Positions 30,745 to 40,474 are shown, counted from the stretch's first letter. The stretch: 64,000 nucleotides of DNA from Brasilonema sennae CENA114 (GCF_006968745.1 NZ_CP030118.1:2492654-2556653), one strand, 5' to 3'. Program-made: numbers and translations. The notes: generated by a model from the letters alone, not told the origin.

Positions 30745-31524
30745 ATGCTTATTCTCGATGCTCCTCAAGTTGAAGTCATCGTTGGAGAAAATGCGGTTCA
30801 TATTTCTCAACTGCCAAAAGTATGGCAAGATATTGCACAAGGAAAGGCTGGTGTCGGACTGGCAAATCCACAGACTTATGTTGAGATGGCGCAGTTGTTT
30901 CAATACAAGTTGCAGCAGGGAGATGTTGACTTATTCAACGAACGCCCGGAACTTGCTCACCTCAAGCCATGCTTTAAAGAGCTGTTTGGATTGTTGGCGC
31001 GGGAGACACTTGAGTTCTACGGGCAAGATTTTAAAGTTGAGAGATATCCAAATTTTGAAGCAATTTTACGTGAATTTGAGTCAAAGGGAGTAGAGTACTC
31101 TAACGAAGTTAAGGTTGCTCGTATTTGTCTGGAACTGTTTAATGAGTTCGATTATGAACTTCCCGCCAGCTTTTACCTGGTACATCTTGCTCCTATTTAC
31201 CGAGAGACTGTTTTTGAAGAACGGGCTTTACGATTTGATCCCCGTGATACAGAACATAAGCGCGGTTGGGATGCTGTCCTTCATGCTGGAAAAGTATTCG
31301 CTGTGCAGATGAAGATACAAAGTATTGCTTCTAAATACGGTTTGACATATCAGCACGGTTGTGGTTGTGAATCCCACTTATCTTCTATTGATATGTCACT
31401 GGGAGCGTTTGACTATCAATTAAATACTGAAAAGCGTCAGCGATGGATTCGCAGTTTTATTTGGACAACATGGTATGAGTATGCATTTTTCCCAATTGTA
31501 CCTAATACTAGATATTTGGTGTAA
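30745..31524 (+). CDS. Hypothetical protein, 259 aa
   Basis: Soluble, mixed alpha/beta protein with no signal peptide. The most distinctive segment is near the C-terminus: TYQHGCGCESHLSSIDMSLG with a close Cys-x-Cys and His, followed by RQRWIRSFIWTTWYEYAFFP; this may bind a metal. Another repeated-looking element is FNEFDYELPASFYLVHLAPI. I do not recognise the family. A 23-base exact copy of part of it lies upstream at 29998. Its end overlaps a convergent truncated GNAT gene by 17 bases. Confidence 0.6.
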   Translation: MLILDAPQVEVIVGENAVHISQLPKVWQDIAQGKAGVGLANPQTYVEMAQLFQYKLQQGDVDLFNERPELAHLKPCFKELFGLLARETLEFYGQDFKVERYPNFEAILREFESKGVEYSNEVKVARICLELFNEFDYELPASFYLVHLAPIYRETVFEERALRFDPRDTEHKRGWDAVLHAGKVFAVQMKIQSIASKYGLTYQHGCGCESHLSSIDMSLGAFDYQLNTEKRQRWIRSFIWTTWYEYAFFPIVPNTRYLV

Positions 31525-31879
31525 TTACTGAGGTGCACAGACTAGATGTCTGAACGGCAGGAGCCGGGGTTTTTGGCTCGATGAAGTACACGAAGCTAGG
31601 ATATCCATCCGTTTCGATTTCCTCCCAGTCAAACACCATCCCCGCTTCCTGCACGACACGCACAGATGCCAGGTTCTCCGGCGCGATAGTTGCGAGTACT
31701 CGCCTCAGCCCACATTGCTTGAGACCGTAAGCAAGCATGGCTGGCACAACTTGGCGTAGCCTTGCCCCCCACCAACGTTGCCCGAAGCCATAGATGATCT
31801 CCGGCTCGCTTCGCTCCGGATCATAGATAATTCCGCAACATTTTATGAACTCTCCAGTGTCCTTTGCGACGATCGCCAA
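31508..31879 (-). pseudogene. Truncated GNAT acetyltransferase (RimJ/RimL-like)
   Basis: 123-aa frame containing the C-terminal GNAT half: EIIYGFGQRWWGARLRQVV, AMLAYGLKQCGLRRVLATIA, ENLASVRVVQEAGMVF. The N-terminal strands expected for this family are missing. The apparent start is a TTG, and a stop lies a few codons upstream in the same frame (QKGFGALAIV after a TAA). It is therefore probably a gene fragment, next to a mobile-element graveyard. A residual protein might be made. Confidence 0.65.
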
Positions 31880-32138
31880 GGCACCAAAGCCCTTTTGTTA
31901 TGTAAGATTTGTAGCGAAAAACATGTTCAAAGCGCCTAACGCATTGCTATATAACATGGTGCGTTAGGCACTAACCGTAACGCAACGGCAATAAAGCCAG
32001 AACTCAGAGCGGCGGCTTGGGCCAATCTGAAGTTCGGTGGGGAGGAACATCCACAAGCGCGCATCTGCCTCCCCTACTTAAGATTTACTTTATAAATCAA
32101 CTCTAAGTGCATAAGTTGGTTTTGCTGGATTTTATTTA
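31880..32138. other. Non-coding stretch leading into IS remnants
   Basis: About 260 bases with no coding signal. A sequence CTAAGTGCATAAGTTGGTTT (about 32104) resembles the start of the 59-bp repeat units found at 50063, suggesting a shared short motif. Confidence 0.35.
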
Positions 32139-32287
32139 CTCACATCTTGCACCTAACCGGGTAAACCCGCAAAAGGCAAATAAAGAGCGCAAAATATCAC
32201 AGTAGATGAATAGTGAATATTAAGTGTATAAAAGTGATTAATTGAAAAAAAATTAATCGCATTACTACATAGTTAGCTTCAAAAACA
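32139..32287 (+). mobile_element. Solo left end of the 43-kb insertion sequence
   Basis: 149 bases identical to the left end of the IS at 43141-43289, including the full 16-bp terminal inverted repeat CTCACATCTTGCACCT. Beyond base 32287 the two diverge, and no transposase follows, so this is a solitary end or deletion remnant. Confidence 0.85.
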
Positions 32288-32430
32288 GATTCTTTCATTA
32301 ATGAAAATGCCTGAGTCCCTTTATCAGCTAGATTCGGTGCATTGCTTGACATAATTACCTCTCATTGCTGTAAAATAAGCCCTCTTTGACCATAATCATC
32401 TGATTGAATGTCCCGTTTCAACATCATTTC

Positions 32431-32618
32431 CGTGTATTACACCGTAGGTTTAACCTGAATATCGCTTTTTTACCATGTATGACACGGCTGAGCCTGAGAT
32501 CATGTAACCGCCTCTGAGTGAATTCAATTTCCTTGCATGTAACACACGGAAAAACCTTTTTTCCCTTGTAGCGTGCAATACACCGTTAATTTAAAAGTTT
32601 TCGCCAAGTATTACACGG
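32431..32618. repeat. Five-site array of a 14-bp near-palindromic motif
   Basis: Five related sites with consensus CRTGTATTACACSG: CGTGTATTACACCG (32431), CATGTATGACACGG (32474), CATGTAACACACGG (32536), CGTGCAATACACCG (32572) and CAAGTATTACACGG (32605). Start-to-start spacings are 43, 62, 36 and 33 bases. Such arrays are seen as transposase-binding ends of Tn7-like elements, plasmid iterons or regulator operators. No associated gene is present here. Confidence 0.6.
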
Positions 32619-32782
32619 TACATGCACAATCAGGTTGTTTCCTTGGACATCGATTCGTAAGAGAATTAATTTTTACCTATTCGCTTACCACCATACGCAC
32701 ACCCCTCTCCACAACATGTCTTACAGATTAGAGGAATTTGGTGCACCATCAGCGATCGCCTTATTCCTTTCCCTTCAAGGCA

Positions 32783-32985
32783 TTAATTCCTCTCACCCTT
32801 CAATGCAGGAGCGAACGTACAGTAATTAGTACCCGTCACCTCACTTAACCAATCTGCCACCTTCCTTCCGTTCCATAATCCTCTATCCGGTGCTTTTTCT
32901 TGTAACACCTGCCATAACTGTGCTTGCTGCATATCATCCACTAGGGGTTGTGTGCCTTGGTTTGACTTTCTGCGATCGCCGTTTA
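32783..32985 (-). pseudogene. IS630-type transposase fragment
   Basis: A minus-strand frame reading LVDDMQQAQLWQVLQEKAPD then RGLWNGRKVADWLSEVTG matches the N-terminal helix-turn-helix part of IS630-family transposases. It has no start, no DDE catalytic region, and ends abruptly at 32783. It is a leftover of an old insertion next to the Kelch gene. Confidence 0.7.
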
Positions 32986-32988
32986 GCG

Positions 32989-34098
32989 TTAAGTGTAAAT
33001 ACGGTCGGGATTGAAACTCTTTAGTTGCCGCTTGGGCTTGTGTTTCTTCGTTATAGTTATACTTTCGGTGGGCAATACTAGCACTTCGTGGATCGCAGTA
33101 GCTGCATTTCCGCCTGTTTGGGTTCCCCCGCCAAAAACAAAAATTCGATCACCAACAGCCGATGCTCCCAATCCATGTCGTGGGGTGGGCAAGGGCGGCA
33201 ATGCTTTCCAGACATCGGTTTTGGGGTCGTATACCCAACTTTCGGCGAAAACTTTCTGCTCTGGAACCCACTGTTCACCGCCAAAAACGTAAAGCTTGCC
33301 GTTCAGCGAGGTTGCAGCAAGACCACCTTGAGCTTGAGGCATAGGCTCAAGCGTCTCCCAACGATCAAGCTTCGGATCGTAAACCTCAAGATTTGGCACA
33401 TTGACAAACCGCGTAGTGCCATCCGCATTCTTGATAAACTTGCGACCACCAACTACGTAGATTTTTTCATCAATTACAGCTGACGCTGCACTATTTCGCG
33501 GTGTCGGTGCATTGGCGCGGGTTGACCAACGCCTCGTCGTCGGATCAAATACTTCGTTTCGCACGCTGTCGATGTGGTCATTGAAAAGCCGAGCGTCCTC
33601 AGTGGCTCGAACGCGTCCGCCAATCAGGTATATTTTATCGTCAACTACTGCGGATACGCCCTCTGCGCGAGCCGCTGGCAGGTCAGTGCCTTTGGTCCAA
33701 GTATTAGAGGAAGGATTGTATATAAACATCGTAGGCTGTGCGCGCCAGTCCGGAAATCCTCCTGTGAAACCGCCAACACCGTAGAGCAAACCATTGACTG
33801 CCGACAGCGTAATGTGATGGCGTGCTTCAGGTAGCGGTCTCAATACTGTCCACGCATCATTGACAGGATCATAAGACTCGAAATGATCTGAAAACTCAGT
33901 GTTTGGGCTGAGTAAACCGCCGACTACGTAAATTTTTCCGTTCAAAACTTCTGGATAAAGCTCTTGCCGAGCTATTGTTGGCGGTGCAGCTTCGGTCCAA
34001 TACGGTAGCTGGCTTTGCGCTTGACTTAGTACGGGCGACCATAGCGTAATGACCGCAAAGATCGGGATCGACAGGGAAAGCAGATATCTAAATGGCAT
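32989..34098 (-). CDS. Secreted Kelch-repeat protein
   Basis: 369-aa protein with an N-terminal Sec signal (LLSLSIPIFAVITLW, cleavage near SQAQS) and about six Kelch repeats, each with the double-glycine pattern (GKIYVVGG, GLLYGVGGF, DKIYLIGGR, EKIYVVGGR, GKLYVFGGE, DRIFVFGGG). These build a beta-propeller, usually for binding or as a galactose-oxidase-like scaffold; no copper-site residues could be assigned. It follows the aldo/keto reductase by 52 bases on the same strand and is likely cotranscribed. Confidence 0.85.
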   Translation of the reverse strand: MPFRYLLSLSIPIFAVITLWSPVLSQAQSQLPYWTEAAPPTIARQELYPEVLNGKIYVVGGLLSPNTEFSDHFESYDPVNDAWTVLRPLPEARHHITLSAVNGLLYGVGGFTGGFPDWRAQPTMFIYNPSSNTWTKGTDLPAARAEGVSAVVDDKIYLIGGRVRATEDARLFNDHIDSVRNEVFDPTTRRWSTRANAPTPRNSAASAVIDEKIYVVGGRKFIKNADGTTRFVNVPNLEVYDPKLDRWETLEPMPQAQGGLAATSLNGKLYVFGGEQWVPEQKVFAESWVYDPKTDVWKALPPLPTPRHGLGASAVGDRIFVFGGGTQTGGNAATAIHEVLVLPTESITITKKHKPKRQLKSFNPDRIYT

Positions 34099-34150
34099 AA
34101 TACAGACTCCATTACTCGAATATTTTTAAGCTAAGTTGAATGCACCAGAC

Positions 34151-35284
34151 TCAACCGATTGGACGTGGATTTGGCAGGCGAACCAACCCGTTGAACGTCT
34201 TGCCAGGATACCAGGGCGTTTGGAGAAGTTTCTCAAAACCAGGAAGGCTTTCCATATGTTTCACCATCCGGGTACGCATTGACTTATCTGGTAGCGATCC
34301 TCTTAATGCCCCCATATTCTCAACAACATGATTTGGGTTCGTAGTCGCGGGAATCGCACAGGTAAGAGCAGGGTGAGAAATCACATACTTGAGAAAAAAC
34401 TGCGCCCAGTTCTGACAGCCAATCTCGCTGGCAAAATCGGGTAGTGATTGCCCCTTCACCAATTCAAAAAGACGGGCTTTCTCAAAGGGCATATTGGCTA
34501 AGACTGCTGTTCCTCGCGCCGCCGCCGCCGGGAGAATTCTTTCTTCGACTTCACGCTGACGAATTGAGTAGCGAAGTTGAACAAAGTCCAGATCGCCGTT
34601 CTCGATCCACTTTTCAAGCGCAGCAAAATACAACGGATCGTGGTGGGTAACGCCCACGAAGCGAATTTTACCTTCTTTTTTCCATGCCTTTAGCAGGGGC
34701 AAAATCGCATCTACATTCACCAAACTATGAACCTGCATAACATCAATGCGATCGCGCGACAATCGCTTCAGTGATTGTTCAAACTGGCGCTGTGCCTGAC
34801 TGGGATCGCCCAGATACTCGCCAGTTGCCCAGGTTTTGTTAGTAACAAACAGATCATTGGTCAAGCCGAGGGTTCTGGCAAATTCACTCACGTTCACCTC
34901 CGACATGCCGTAGAGTGGTGAGGTATCAACCACCCGTCCGCCTGCATCCCAAAAGCGGCGCATCACTTGCCCAAGACTCGCGCGGGGCTGATTAGACAAA
35001 GCATCAAAGGTCATAAATGTTCCTAGACCGATCGCAGGCAATTTCTCCTTTGTGCGCGGGATCTCTTTGGTGATGATCTGCGATGGTTGGTTTTGAGCAG
35101 GTGACGATGGTTGATTTTGGGTTTGATTCTGTGCCTGTGCCATCTTGGAAAGAGTAGGTGTCAAGGCAGCAGCAGCACCAAATCCTAACAACCCAAGTGC
35201 AGACCGACGGGAAACAATTCGCTTAATTGCTGGACGAGAATTATTATTGTGCATTGTATTACCTTGCGGCAAGCCGTTAGTCAT
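34151..35284 (-). CDS. Tat-exported aldo/keto reductase
   Basis: 377-aa NADPH-dependent aldo/keto reductase with an N-terminal Tat signal (SRRSALGLLGFGAAAALTPT). Family marks include GLGTFMTFDA, GRVVDTSPLYGMSEV (Asp and the catalytic Tyr), DLFVTNKTWATG with the catalytic Lys, and the C-terminal coenzyme region IPATTNPNHVVENMGALRG. A Gln-rich linker (about 55-75) separates signal and domain. It lies divergent to the AraC regulator, which is a likely controller, and upstream of the Kelch gene. Confidence 0.87.
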   Translation of the reverse strand: MTNGLPQGNTMHNNNSRPAIKRIVSRRSALGLLGFGAAAALTPTLSKMAQAQNQTQNQPSSPAQNQPSQIITKEIPRTKEKLPAIGLGTFMTFDALSNQPRASLGQVMRRFWDAGGRVVDTSPLYGMSEVNVSEFARTLGLTNDLFVTNKTWATGEYLGDPSQAQRQFEQSLKRLSRDRIDVMQVHSLVNVDAILPLLKAWKKEGKIRFVGVTHHDPLYFAALEKWIENGDLDFVQLRYSIRQREVEERILPAAAARGTAVLANMPFEKARLFELVKGQSLPDFASEIGCQNWAQFFLKYVISHPALTCAIPATTNPNHVVENMGALRGSLPDKSMRTRMVKHMESLPGFEKLLQTPWYPGKTFNGLVRLPNPRPIG

Positions 35285-35459
35285 TACCCCATTAGCTTTA
35301 ACTTTTGTAGCTAGTTATGCTCATACTATGAGCCATACATAGGGTTTTCAATGCCTAAACCTCGCCTTGAATTGCCTAATCCTCCAAACAAGATTTTATG
35401 AATTGATGAAGTTGCGCTATGCTGATTGAGACAATCCTCAAATGAGTTGAAGAACTAGC

Positions 35460-36410
35460 ATGGCGATTGAGATCGTTAACCACCGCGCACTAGACAATGA
35501 GTGTGAAAAATTAGCAGCATTAATCACTCGGCACACCAATGGTCAGGGGAATGGTTCTCATCCAACCGCGATCGACAAGCTGGAATTTAGACGAGAATCT
35601 TTTGTCTCCACACCACTTAGACGAGAATCTTTTGTCTCCACACCACTACATCAAGTCTGCGAACCTCTCTTGGTCATTATCGTTCAAGGCGAAAAAACAG
35701 TATTGTTAGGGGAAGAAACCTATCCTTATGGTGTGGCTCAATATCTGGTGATCTCAGTCGATCTGCCACTGAGCGCGTTTGTTGTCGAGGCGACTCCAGA
35801 AAAGCCCTATTTAGCCTTCAAACTGAAATTAGACTTACGCCAACTGTGTGATATTCTCGCAGAGACTAAGGCGATAGCTAGTAACAAAGAAAACTCTGTC
35901 AAAGGCTTATTCGTCAGCAATGCTGATGCACCGTTGCTCGATTGCGCGCTCAGACTAACCCGGCTCTTGGATACGCCACAGGATATCCCGATCCTGTCAC
36001 CGATGATTATCCGCGAAATCTATTACCGCCTTCTCATGGGTGAACAAGGCGAAGCAGTTCGACAGATTGCCACATCGGGCAGTACGATGCAGCGCATCGC
36101 TAAAGCCATCAAACTCATTAACGCTAATTTTACAAAACTGATGCGGGTTGAGGATCTCGCTCGGCACGCCAGTATGTCTGCTTCCTCTTTCCATTACCAC
36201 TTCAAAGCAGTGACCTCAATGAGTCCGTTGCAATATCAAAAGCAGTTAAGACTATTAGAAGCGCGTCGCCTGATGCTTACTGAAGATTCCGATGCGTCCA
36301 GTGCTGCTTATCGGGTGGGGTATGAAAGTGCCTCACAGTTCAGCCGTGAATATTCCCGTCTGTTTGGTGCGCCACCGATCACAGATATTGAACGTTTACG
36401 CATCGCTTGA
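35460..36410 (+). CDS. AraC-family transcriptional regulator
   Basis: 316-aa regulator with an AraC-type N-terminal cupin (LLVIIVQGEKTVLLGEETY) and a C-terminal double helix-turn-helix (LARHASMSASSFHYHFKAVT and YRVGYESASQFSREYSRLFG). Near residue 44 a ten-residue segment, RRESFVSTPL, occurs twice in tandem because of a 30-bp duplication; homologues normally have it once. The frame is kept, so function may survive. It is divergent from the aldo/keto reductase, sharing the 35285-35459 promoter region, and probably regulates that pair. Confidence 0.87.
   Translation: MAIEIVNHRALDNECEKLAALITRHTNGQGNGSHPTAIDKLEFRRESFVSTPLRRESFVSTPLHQVCEPLLVIIVQGEKTVLLGEETYPYGVAQYLVISVDLPLSAFVVEATPEKPYLAFKLKLDLRQLCDILAETKAIASNKENSVKGLFVSNADAPLLDCALRLTRLLDTPQDIPILSPMIIREIYYRLLMGEQGEAVRQIATSGSTMQRIAKAIKLINANFTKLMRVEDLARHASMSASSFHYHFKAVTSMSPLQYQKQLRLLEARRLMLTEDSDASSAAYRVGYESASQFSREYSRLFGAPPITDIERLRIA
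35587..35646 (+). repeat. In-frame 30-bp tandem duplication in the AraC gene
   Basis: Two perfect adjacent 30-bp copies (35587-35616 and 35617-35646), beginning TTAGACGAGAATC, insert ten residues in the N-terminal domain. Perfect identity suggests it is recent and slippage-prone. Confidence 0.9.
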
Positions 36411-36839
36411 GCAATGTGACGAATTACGTTAACGACGGAGGAGCGTCATTAGTAATTACGAATTGGAGCGTCCCTTGCGCGTCTCGTAGAGAAGCAACTT
36501 GACAATTCTCAAATTATCACTCCCGGTTCGCTCATTACTCAGTCAAATTGCCTTTTATCTAATTCCAGTTCAGCTGCCTTTTTTCCTAGAGAATTTGGTG
36601 CAGTTTGTACCTTCTTAAAGTGGGATGGCGATCGCTTTTTGTACATTGTTTAGTGCGATCGCGAAGCGGGCGCTCTGCACCATCGCCTCAGTCATCTATG
36701 GCAAAATGAAGCAGCGAATAGAGTTCATCACTTTTCTGTCTTTAGTTTTTGGGCTAATGGGTATTGGCTATTTATTAATTGGTCATTTTCCTCATTCAAT
36801 CATTTTCTTTTGGGCATTGTAGAACACTTTCTTATGGTT
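36411..36839. other. Intergenic DNA with one doubtful small membrane ORF
   Basis: The region contains repeat-like sequence at about 36430-36500 and a short frame (36625-36822; inner ATG 36706, MKQRIEFITFLSLVFGLMGI) that would give a two-span hydrophobic peptide ending IIFFWAL right before a MITE-like element. The peptide could be the front of a gene cut by that element, or chance. Confidence 0.35.
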
Positions 36840-37177
36840 TTTACCCCTCTTCTGTCACTTTCCGGAGTTAGCAAGTAGTAACGTGCGTGAAATTATCCAG
36901 AAGCATAACAGGGTTTAAATTGATTCATTGCACTAATTAATTGATTGAATCCCAGCAATAAATTAGAATTAGGGAAAATATGTATCCAGGGATAAATCAA
37001 CCAAAATAGTAAGCTCTGCACAATATTCATCTATGGTGGCAACTGTTGGGTGAGCATAAGATTGGCAAATGTTTCAAGATTTGTAATTCTACATCCATTG
37101 CCCTACTTACCTTTGCGGGTTTTCTTTTTTTATTCTTTTATTCAGAATAACCGGAAAGTGACAGAAGAGGGGGTAAA
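36840..37177. mobile_element. 338-bp MITE-like element
   Basis: A 26-bp left end (TTTACCCCTCTTCTGTCACT then TTCCGG) and a 27-bp right end are inverted copies differing by one extra base. The interior is AT-rich and has no coding frame of note. Size and long terminal inverted repeats fit a miniature inverted-repeat transposable element; a target duplication was not evident. Confidence 0.7.
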
Positions 37178-37294
37178 TAAAGGGGTGTAGGGTGTAGGGG
37201 AAACAAGCCACACCACTTGCGGGTGGGGTTTTAACCTACCTTAGGATACAGCGAAAAGTCTGAGCGGCGGCTTTACAAGCGTGCCATTTGTTTT

Positions 37295-40200
37295 TTAGGT
37301 ATTAACGTCAACCAGTTTGTCCCTATCTTTTTGGACTGACGATCGCGGTTTTTTACGTCCAGACAGATCATGCAGCAAGCCCATAAGTGCGGGGACAACA
37401 GTGGGAGTCAATATCGTAGAAAATGCCAGACCGCCAGTCAGAACAATGCCTAATCCTTGATATAACTCTGAACCTTGACCTGGTAAAACTGCTAGCGGTA
37501 ACATCCCCAACACACTAGTTCCAGCAGACATGAAAATAGCACGCAGGCGATCGCTTGTCGCATTATATAACGATGCATCATAATCTTCACCTGCTTCTTG
37601 AAGTTGCAAGGCGCGATCAACCAGCAGAATGGCGTTATTGACGACTACACCTGTAAGAATCACAAATCCTAAGGCTGTAATCATATCTAGTGCTACATTC
37701 ATTCCCGGAATTCGGTTAGCAATTACCAGACTTAATAGTGCGCCACTCATACCCATTGGCACTGTTGCCATAATCACCACTGGGTAGAGGAATGAGCGAT
37801 ACAACGCTACGAGTAACAAGTAAGTAATCAAAATCGAAATTGTAAATGCAGTAGCTAATTGAGCAACGGTTGTTGCCAACTGATCTGCTGAACCCGACAG
37901 TTCCAGCCGAAAGCCTGTTGGGAGATTGGCACGCAGAGGAGCCAAAATTTCCTCTTCGGTACGTTCTACTAGTGTACTCAGAGGGGCAGTAGGTGCAAGG
38001 GAAACAGTGAGGCTAATTGATCGCTCCAAATCGACGTGGTTAATAGTATCGGCTCCAGTTGTTTCACTGACTTCGGCAATATCACCCAGTTGTACTTGTC
38101 GTCCCCGCGCATACAGTGACAATTGGCGCAATTGTTCTGGCGTTTCGACAGCGGTATTTTGCAGTTCCACTGAGACATCTAGTTCTTCTTTACCATCAAT
38201 GTAATCGGAGGCAACCCGACCGCCTAATGCTGCTTCCACCATTGAACCAACTTCTGCTTCCGAGAGACCCACTTCGGAGATGCGTTCCCGGTTGGGAATA
38301 ACTTGTAACTCGCCAGCTCCCATCACAAAGTTAGATCGCACATTCTGCACTTCAGGAATACCCCGCAATTTGCCCGTGATTTGCTGCTCCAAATCGCTGA
38401 TTTGATTCAAATCTGCGCCTATAATATCTATTTCAAATTCCTTACCTGGATCGCGGAAGATGGAAACTCGCGTTGGTACTATAAAGCGGTATCCGGCAAA
38501 GTTGCTGCTTTGGGCACGCAAGCGATCCACCATCTCAGCTAATCCGGTAGTGGTGGCAAATTCTGACTTGAGGATTGTCGCAATGCCACGCAATGCCCCA
38601 GGACGATCAACGTACATGATGCGATCAACTTCTGGTTGCGATCGCAAATATTTCTGAATCTGTTCAGATTGTCGAATCGCTTCTGGTATACTAGTTCCCG
38701 GCAATGGTTCCGCTCGCAACACGACCTGGTTGCGATTTCCTTCAGGTAAATAATCCGCAGGTGGTAGTAGAAAAATACTGATAACAAGTAAAGCAACGGG
38801 AATCGACAGCACGATTAACCTGCGCCCAACACGCTTACGTCCGAGTGACCAGCTGACGGTAGATGCCAAAAAGTTTTCGAGTTTCCCTTGGAAATGACGG
38901 AATATTGCCGAAGTTTTTGCTACTAAGCGCTCAAACCAATTGCCGCCGCGATATTCACCGCCCTCCATCATTTGCATTGCTTCTGATTGCTTGAGGAACA
39001 GTCCAGATAGCATTGGTACTAGGGTCAATGCGGCAAACAGCGAGAACAGAGAAGAAGCAGAAAGAGCGATCGCCATATCAGCGTAGAGTTGTCCTGCTTC
39101 ACCCGTCACCATTATCAGCGGCACAAACACGACTACGTTGGTCAAGGTAGAACCGAGCATCGCGCCCCAGACTTCCTGTGTACCGTCGATTGCTGCCCGG
39201 ATCGGGTTTTTGCCTTGCTGCATGTGAGTAAAGACATTTTCAATCACGACGATCGCGTTATCCACGACCATACCCACTGCAAACGCCAGTCCTGCCAAAC
39301 TGATGATATTCAATGTTCGTCCAAATGCAGACATGACAATGAACACCATAATCAGCGTTGTGGGGATTGTAATTGCCACCACCGCCACAGTACGCATGGA
39401 GCCGAGGAACAAAATCAAGACGATTGTGGCTAACAGCGCCCCACTAAATAGGTTGCCTTGTACAAACGCTACAGATTGATTGATGTACTGGCTTTCGTCG
39501 TAGTTATAAACAAAAAGAATCCCCTGGTTTTGCCTATCGAACTCAGTTTGGAGTGCGGCAATTTCCGCTCGGATGCCTTTAGCAACCTCTGGCACATTCG
39601 CCCCAATTTCACGAATCACACCGACTGCTACCCCAGGTTTGCCGTTGAACATCAACGCACTATCTTGCGGTTTGCGTCCCATTTGCACCTGTGCCACATC
39701 TCGCAAGTAAACTGTACCCGATTGGTCACGCCGCAGTACAAAGCCTTCAATTTGCGATAGTTCTTGCGATCGGCTGACTGTGCGGACTCGATATTCTCGG
39801 CGTCCTAAAATTAATGGTCCACCCCGGATATCGCGGTTGTTTTCCTGAAGTACCCGCACCACATCACCAATGGTAAGGTTGCGATCGGACAATGCTCGCG
39901 GATTGACCTTTACCTCCACTTCCCGCTCTTGTCCACCCACTAAGAGAAATTGTCCAGCTCCCTCGATTCGCCGCAAGCGCGGAATCACCACTTCGTCCGC
40001 TAAATCTCGATAGCGGTCTGCATTCGGCTGAAATCCTTCCTTAGTATCAAACGGAATCCACATCATTGGGGAACTGTTGCCACCCACGAGTTCCACACTC
40101 GACTCTTGTGCTTCTGGGGGCAAGCTTTCCACCTGCTGCAAGCGGTTCAATACATCCACCATCCGCTCTCTGACGTTAGCATCCTGAGCAAATTCCAGCG

Positions 40201-40474
40201 TGATACTGCTGCGTCCCGTCCGAGAAGTACTGCTGATTTCCTGGACGCCCAGCACTTCTTCCATTTGTTCTTCAATTGGGCGTGTAATCAGGTCTTCTAC
40301 CTCCGTAGGTCCTGCTCCAGGATAAGGAGTGGTGATGGTAATTTCCGGGCGATCGCCCCCTGGTTGCAATTCCAAGGGCAACCTCAGTAACGAGATCACT
40401 CCAAACATGCTTACCAAGCAAAATAACACAAAGGTGCCATGTCGCCAACGAACAGCAGTTTCAATAAAGTTCAT
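37295..40474 (-). CDS. RND efflux transporter permease (HAE1/AcrB-like)
   Basis: 1059-aa inner-membrane proton-driven pump. It opens NFIETAVRWRHGTFVLFCLV with the first helix and has two large periplasmic loops. Helix 4 carries LAFAVGMVVDNAIVVIENVF with the tandem Asp pattern of the proton relay (in other members D407/D408; here GMVVDNAIVVIEN). The second half repeats this with LTGVVVNNAILLVDRAL. It exports drugs, bile-like or lipophilic compounds in the family. The matching adaptor is upstream on the same strand, and an outer-membrane factor is not in the window. Confidence 0.92.
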   Translation of the reverse strand: MNFIETAVRWRHGTFVLFCLVSMFGVISLLRLPLELQPGGDRPEITITTPYPGAGPTEVEDLITRPIEEQMEEVLGVQEISSTSRTGRSSITLEFAQDANVRERMVDVLNRLQQVESLPPEAQESSVELVGGNSSPMMWIPFDTKEGFQPNADRYRDLADEVVIPRLRRIEGAGQFLLVGGQEREVEVKVNPRALSDRNLTIGDVVRVLQENNRDIRGGPLILGRREYRVRTVSRSQELSQIEGFVLRRDQSGTVYLRDVAQVQMGRKPQDSALMFNGKPGVAVGVIREIGANVPEVAKGIRAEIAALQTEFDRQNQGILFVYNYDESQYINQSVAFVQGNLFSGALLATIVLILFLGSMRTVAVVAITIPTTLIMVFIVMSAFGRTLNIISLAGLAFAVGMVVDNAIVVIENVFTHMQQGKNPIRAAIDGTQEVWGAMLGSTLTNVVVFVPLIMVTGEAGQLYADMAIALSASSLFSLFAALTLVPMLSGLFLKQSEAMQMMEGGEYRGGNWFERLVAKTSAIFRHFQGKLENFLASTVSWSLGRKRVGRRLIVLSIPVALLVISIFLLPPADYLPEGNRNQVVLRAEPLPGTSIPEAIRQSEQIQKYLRSQPEVDRIMYVDRPGALRGIATILKSEFATTTGLAEMVDRLRAQSSNFAGYRFIVPTRVSIFRDPGKEFEIDIIGADLNQISDLEQQITGKLRGIPEVQNVRSNFVMGAGELQVIPNRERISEVGLSEAEVGSMVEAALGGRVASDYIDGKEELDVSVELQNTAVETPEQLRQLSLYARGRQVQLGDIAEVSETTGADTINHVDLERSISLTVSLAPTAPLSTLVERTEEEILAPLRANLPTGFRLELSGSADQLATTVAQLATAFTISILITYLLLVALYRSFLYPVVIMATVPMGMSGALLSLVIANRIPGMNVALDMITALGFVILTGVVVNNAILLVDRALQLQEAGEDYDASLYNATSDRLRAIFMSAGTSVLGMLPLAVLPGQGSELYQGLGIVLTGGLAFSTILTPTVVPALMGLLHDLSGRKKPRSSVQKDRDKLVDVNT

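Noticed and set aside
32635..32829. 64-aa plus-strand ORF
   Set aside because: It lies opposite the IS630-type remnant and beside the five-site array; no family and no convincing start.
39089..39760. Plus-strand ORFs inside the RND gene
   Set aside because: Cys/His-rich translation opposite a strongly conserved coding frame; they are shadows.
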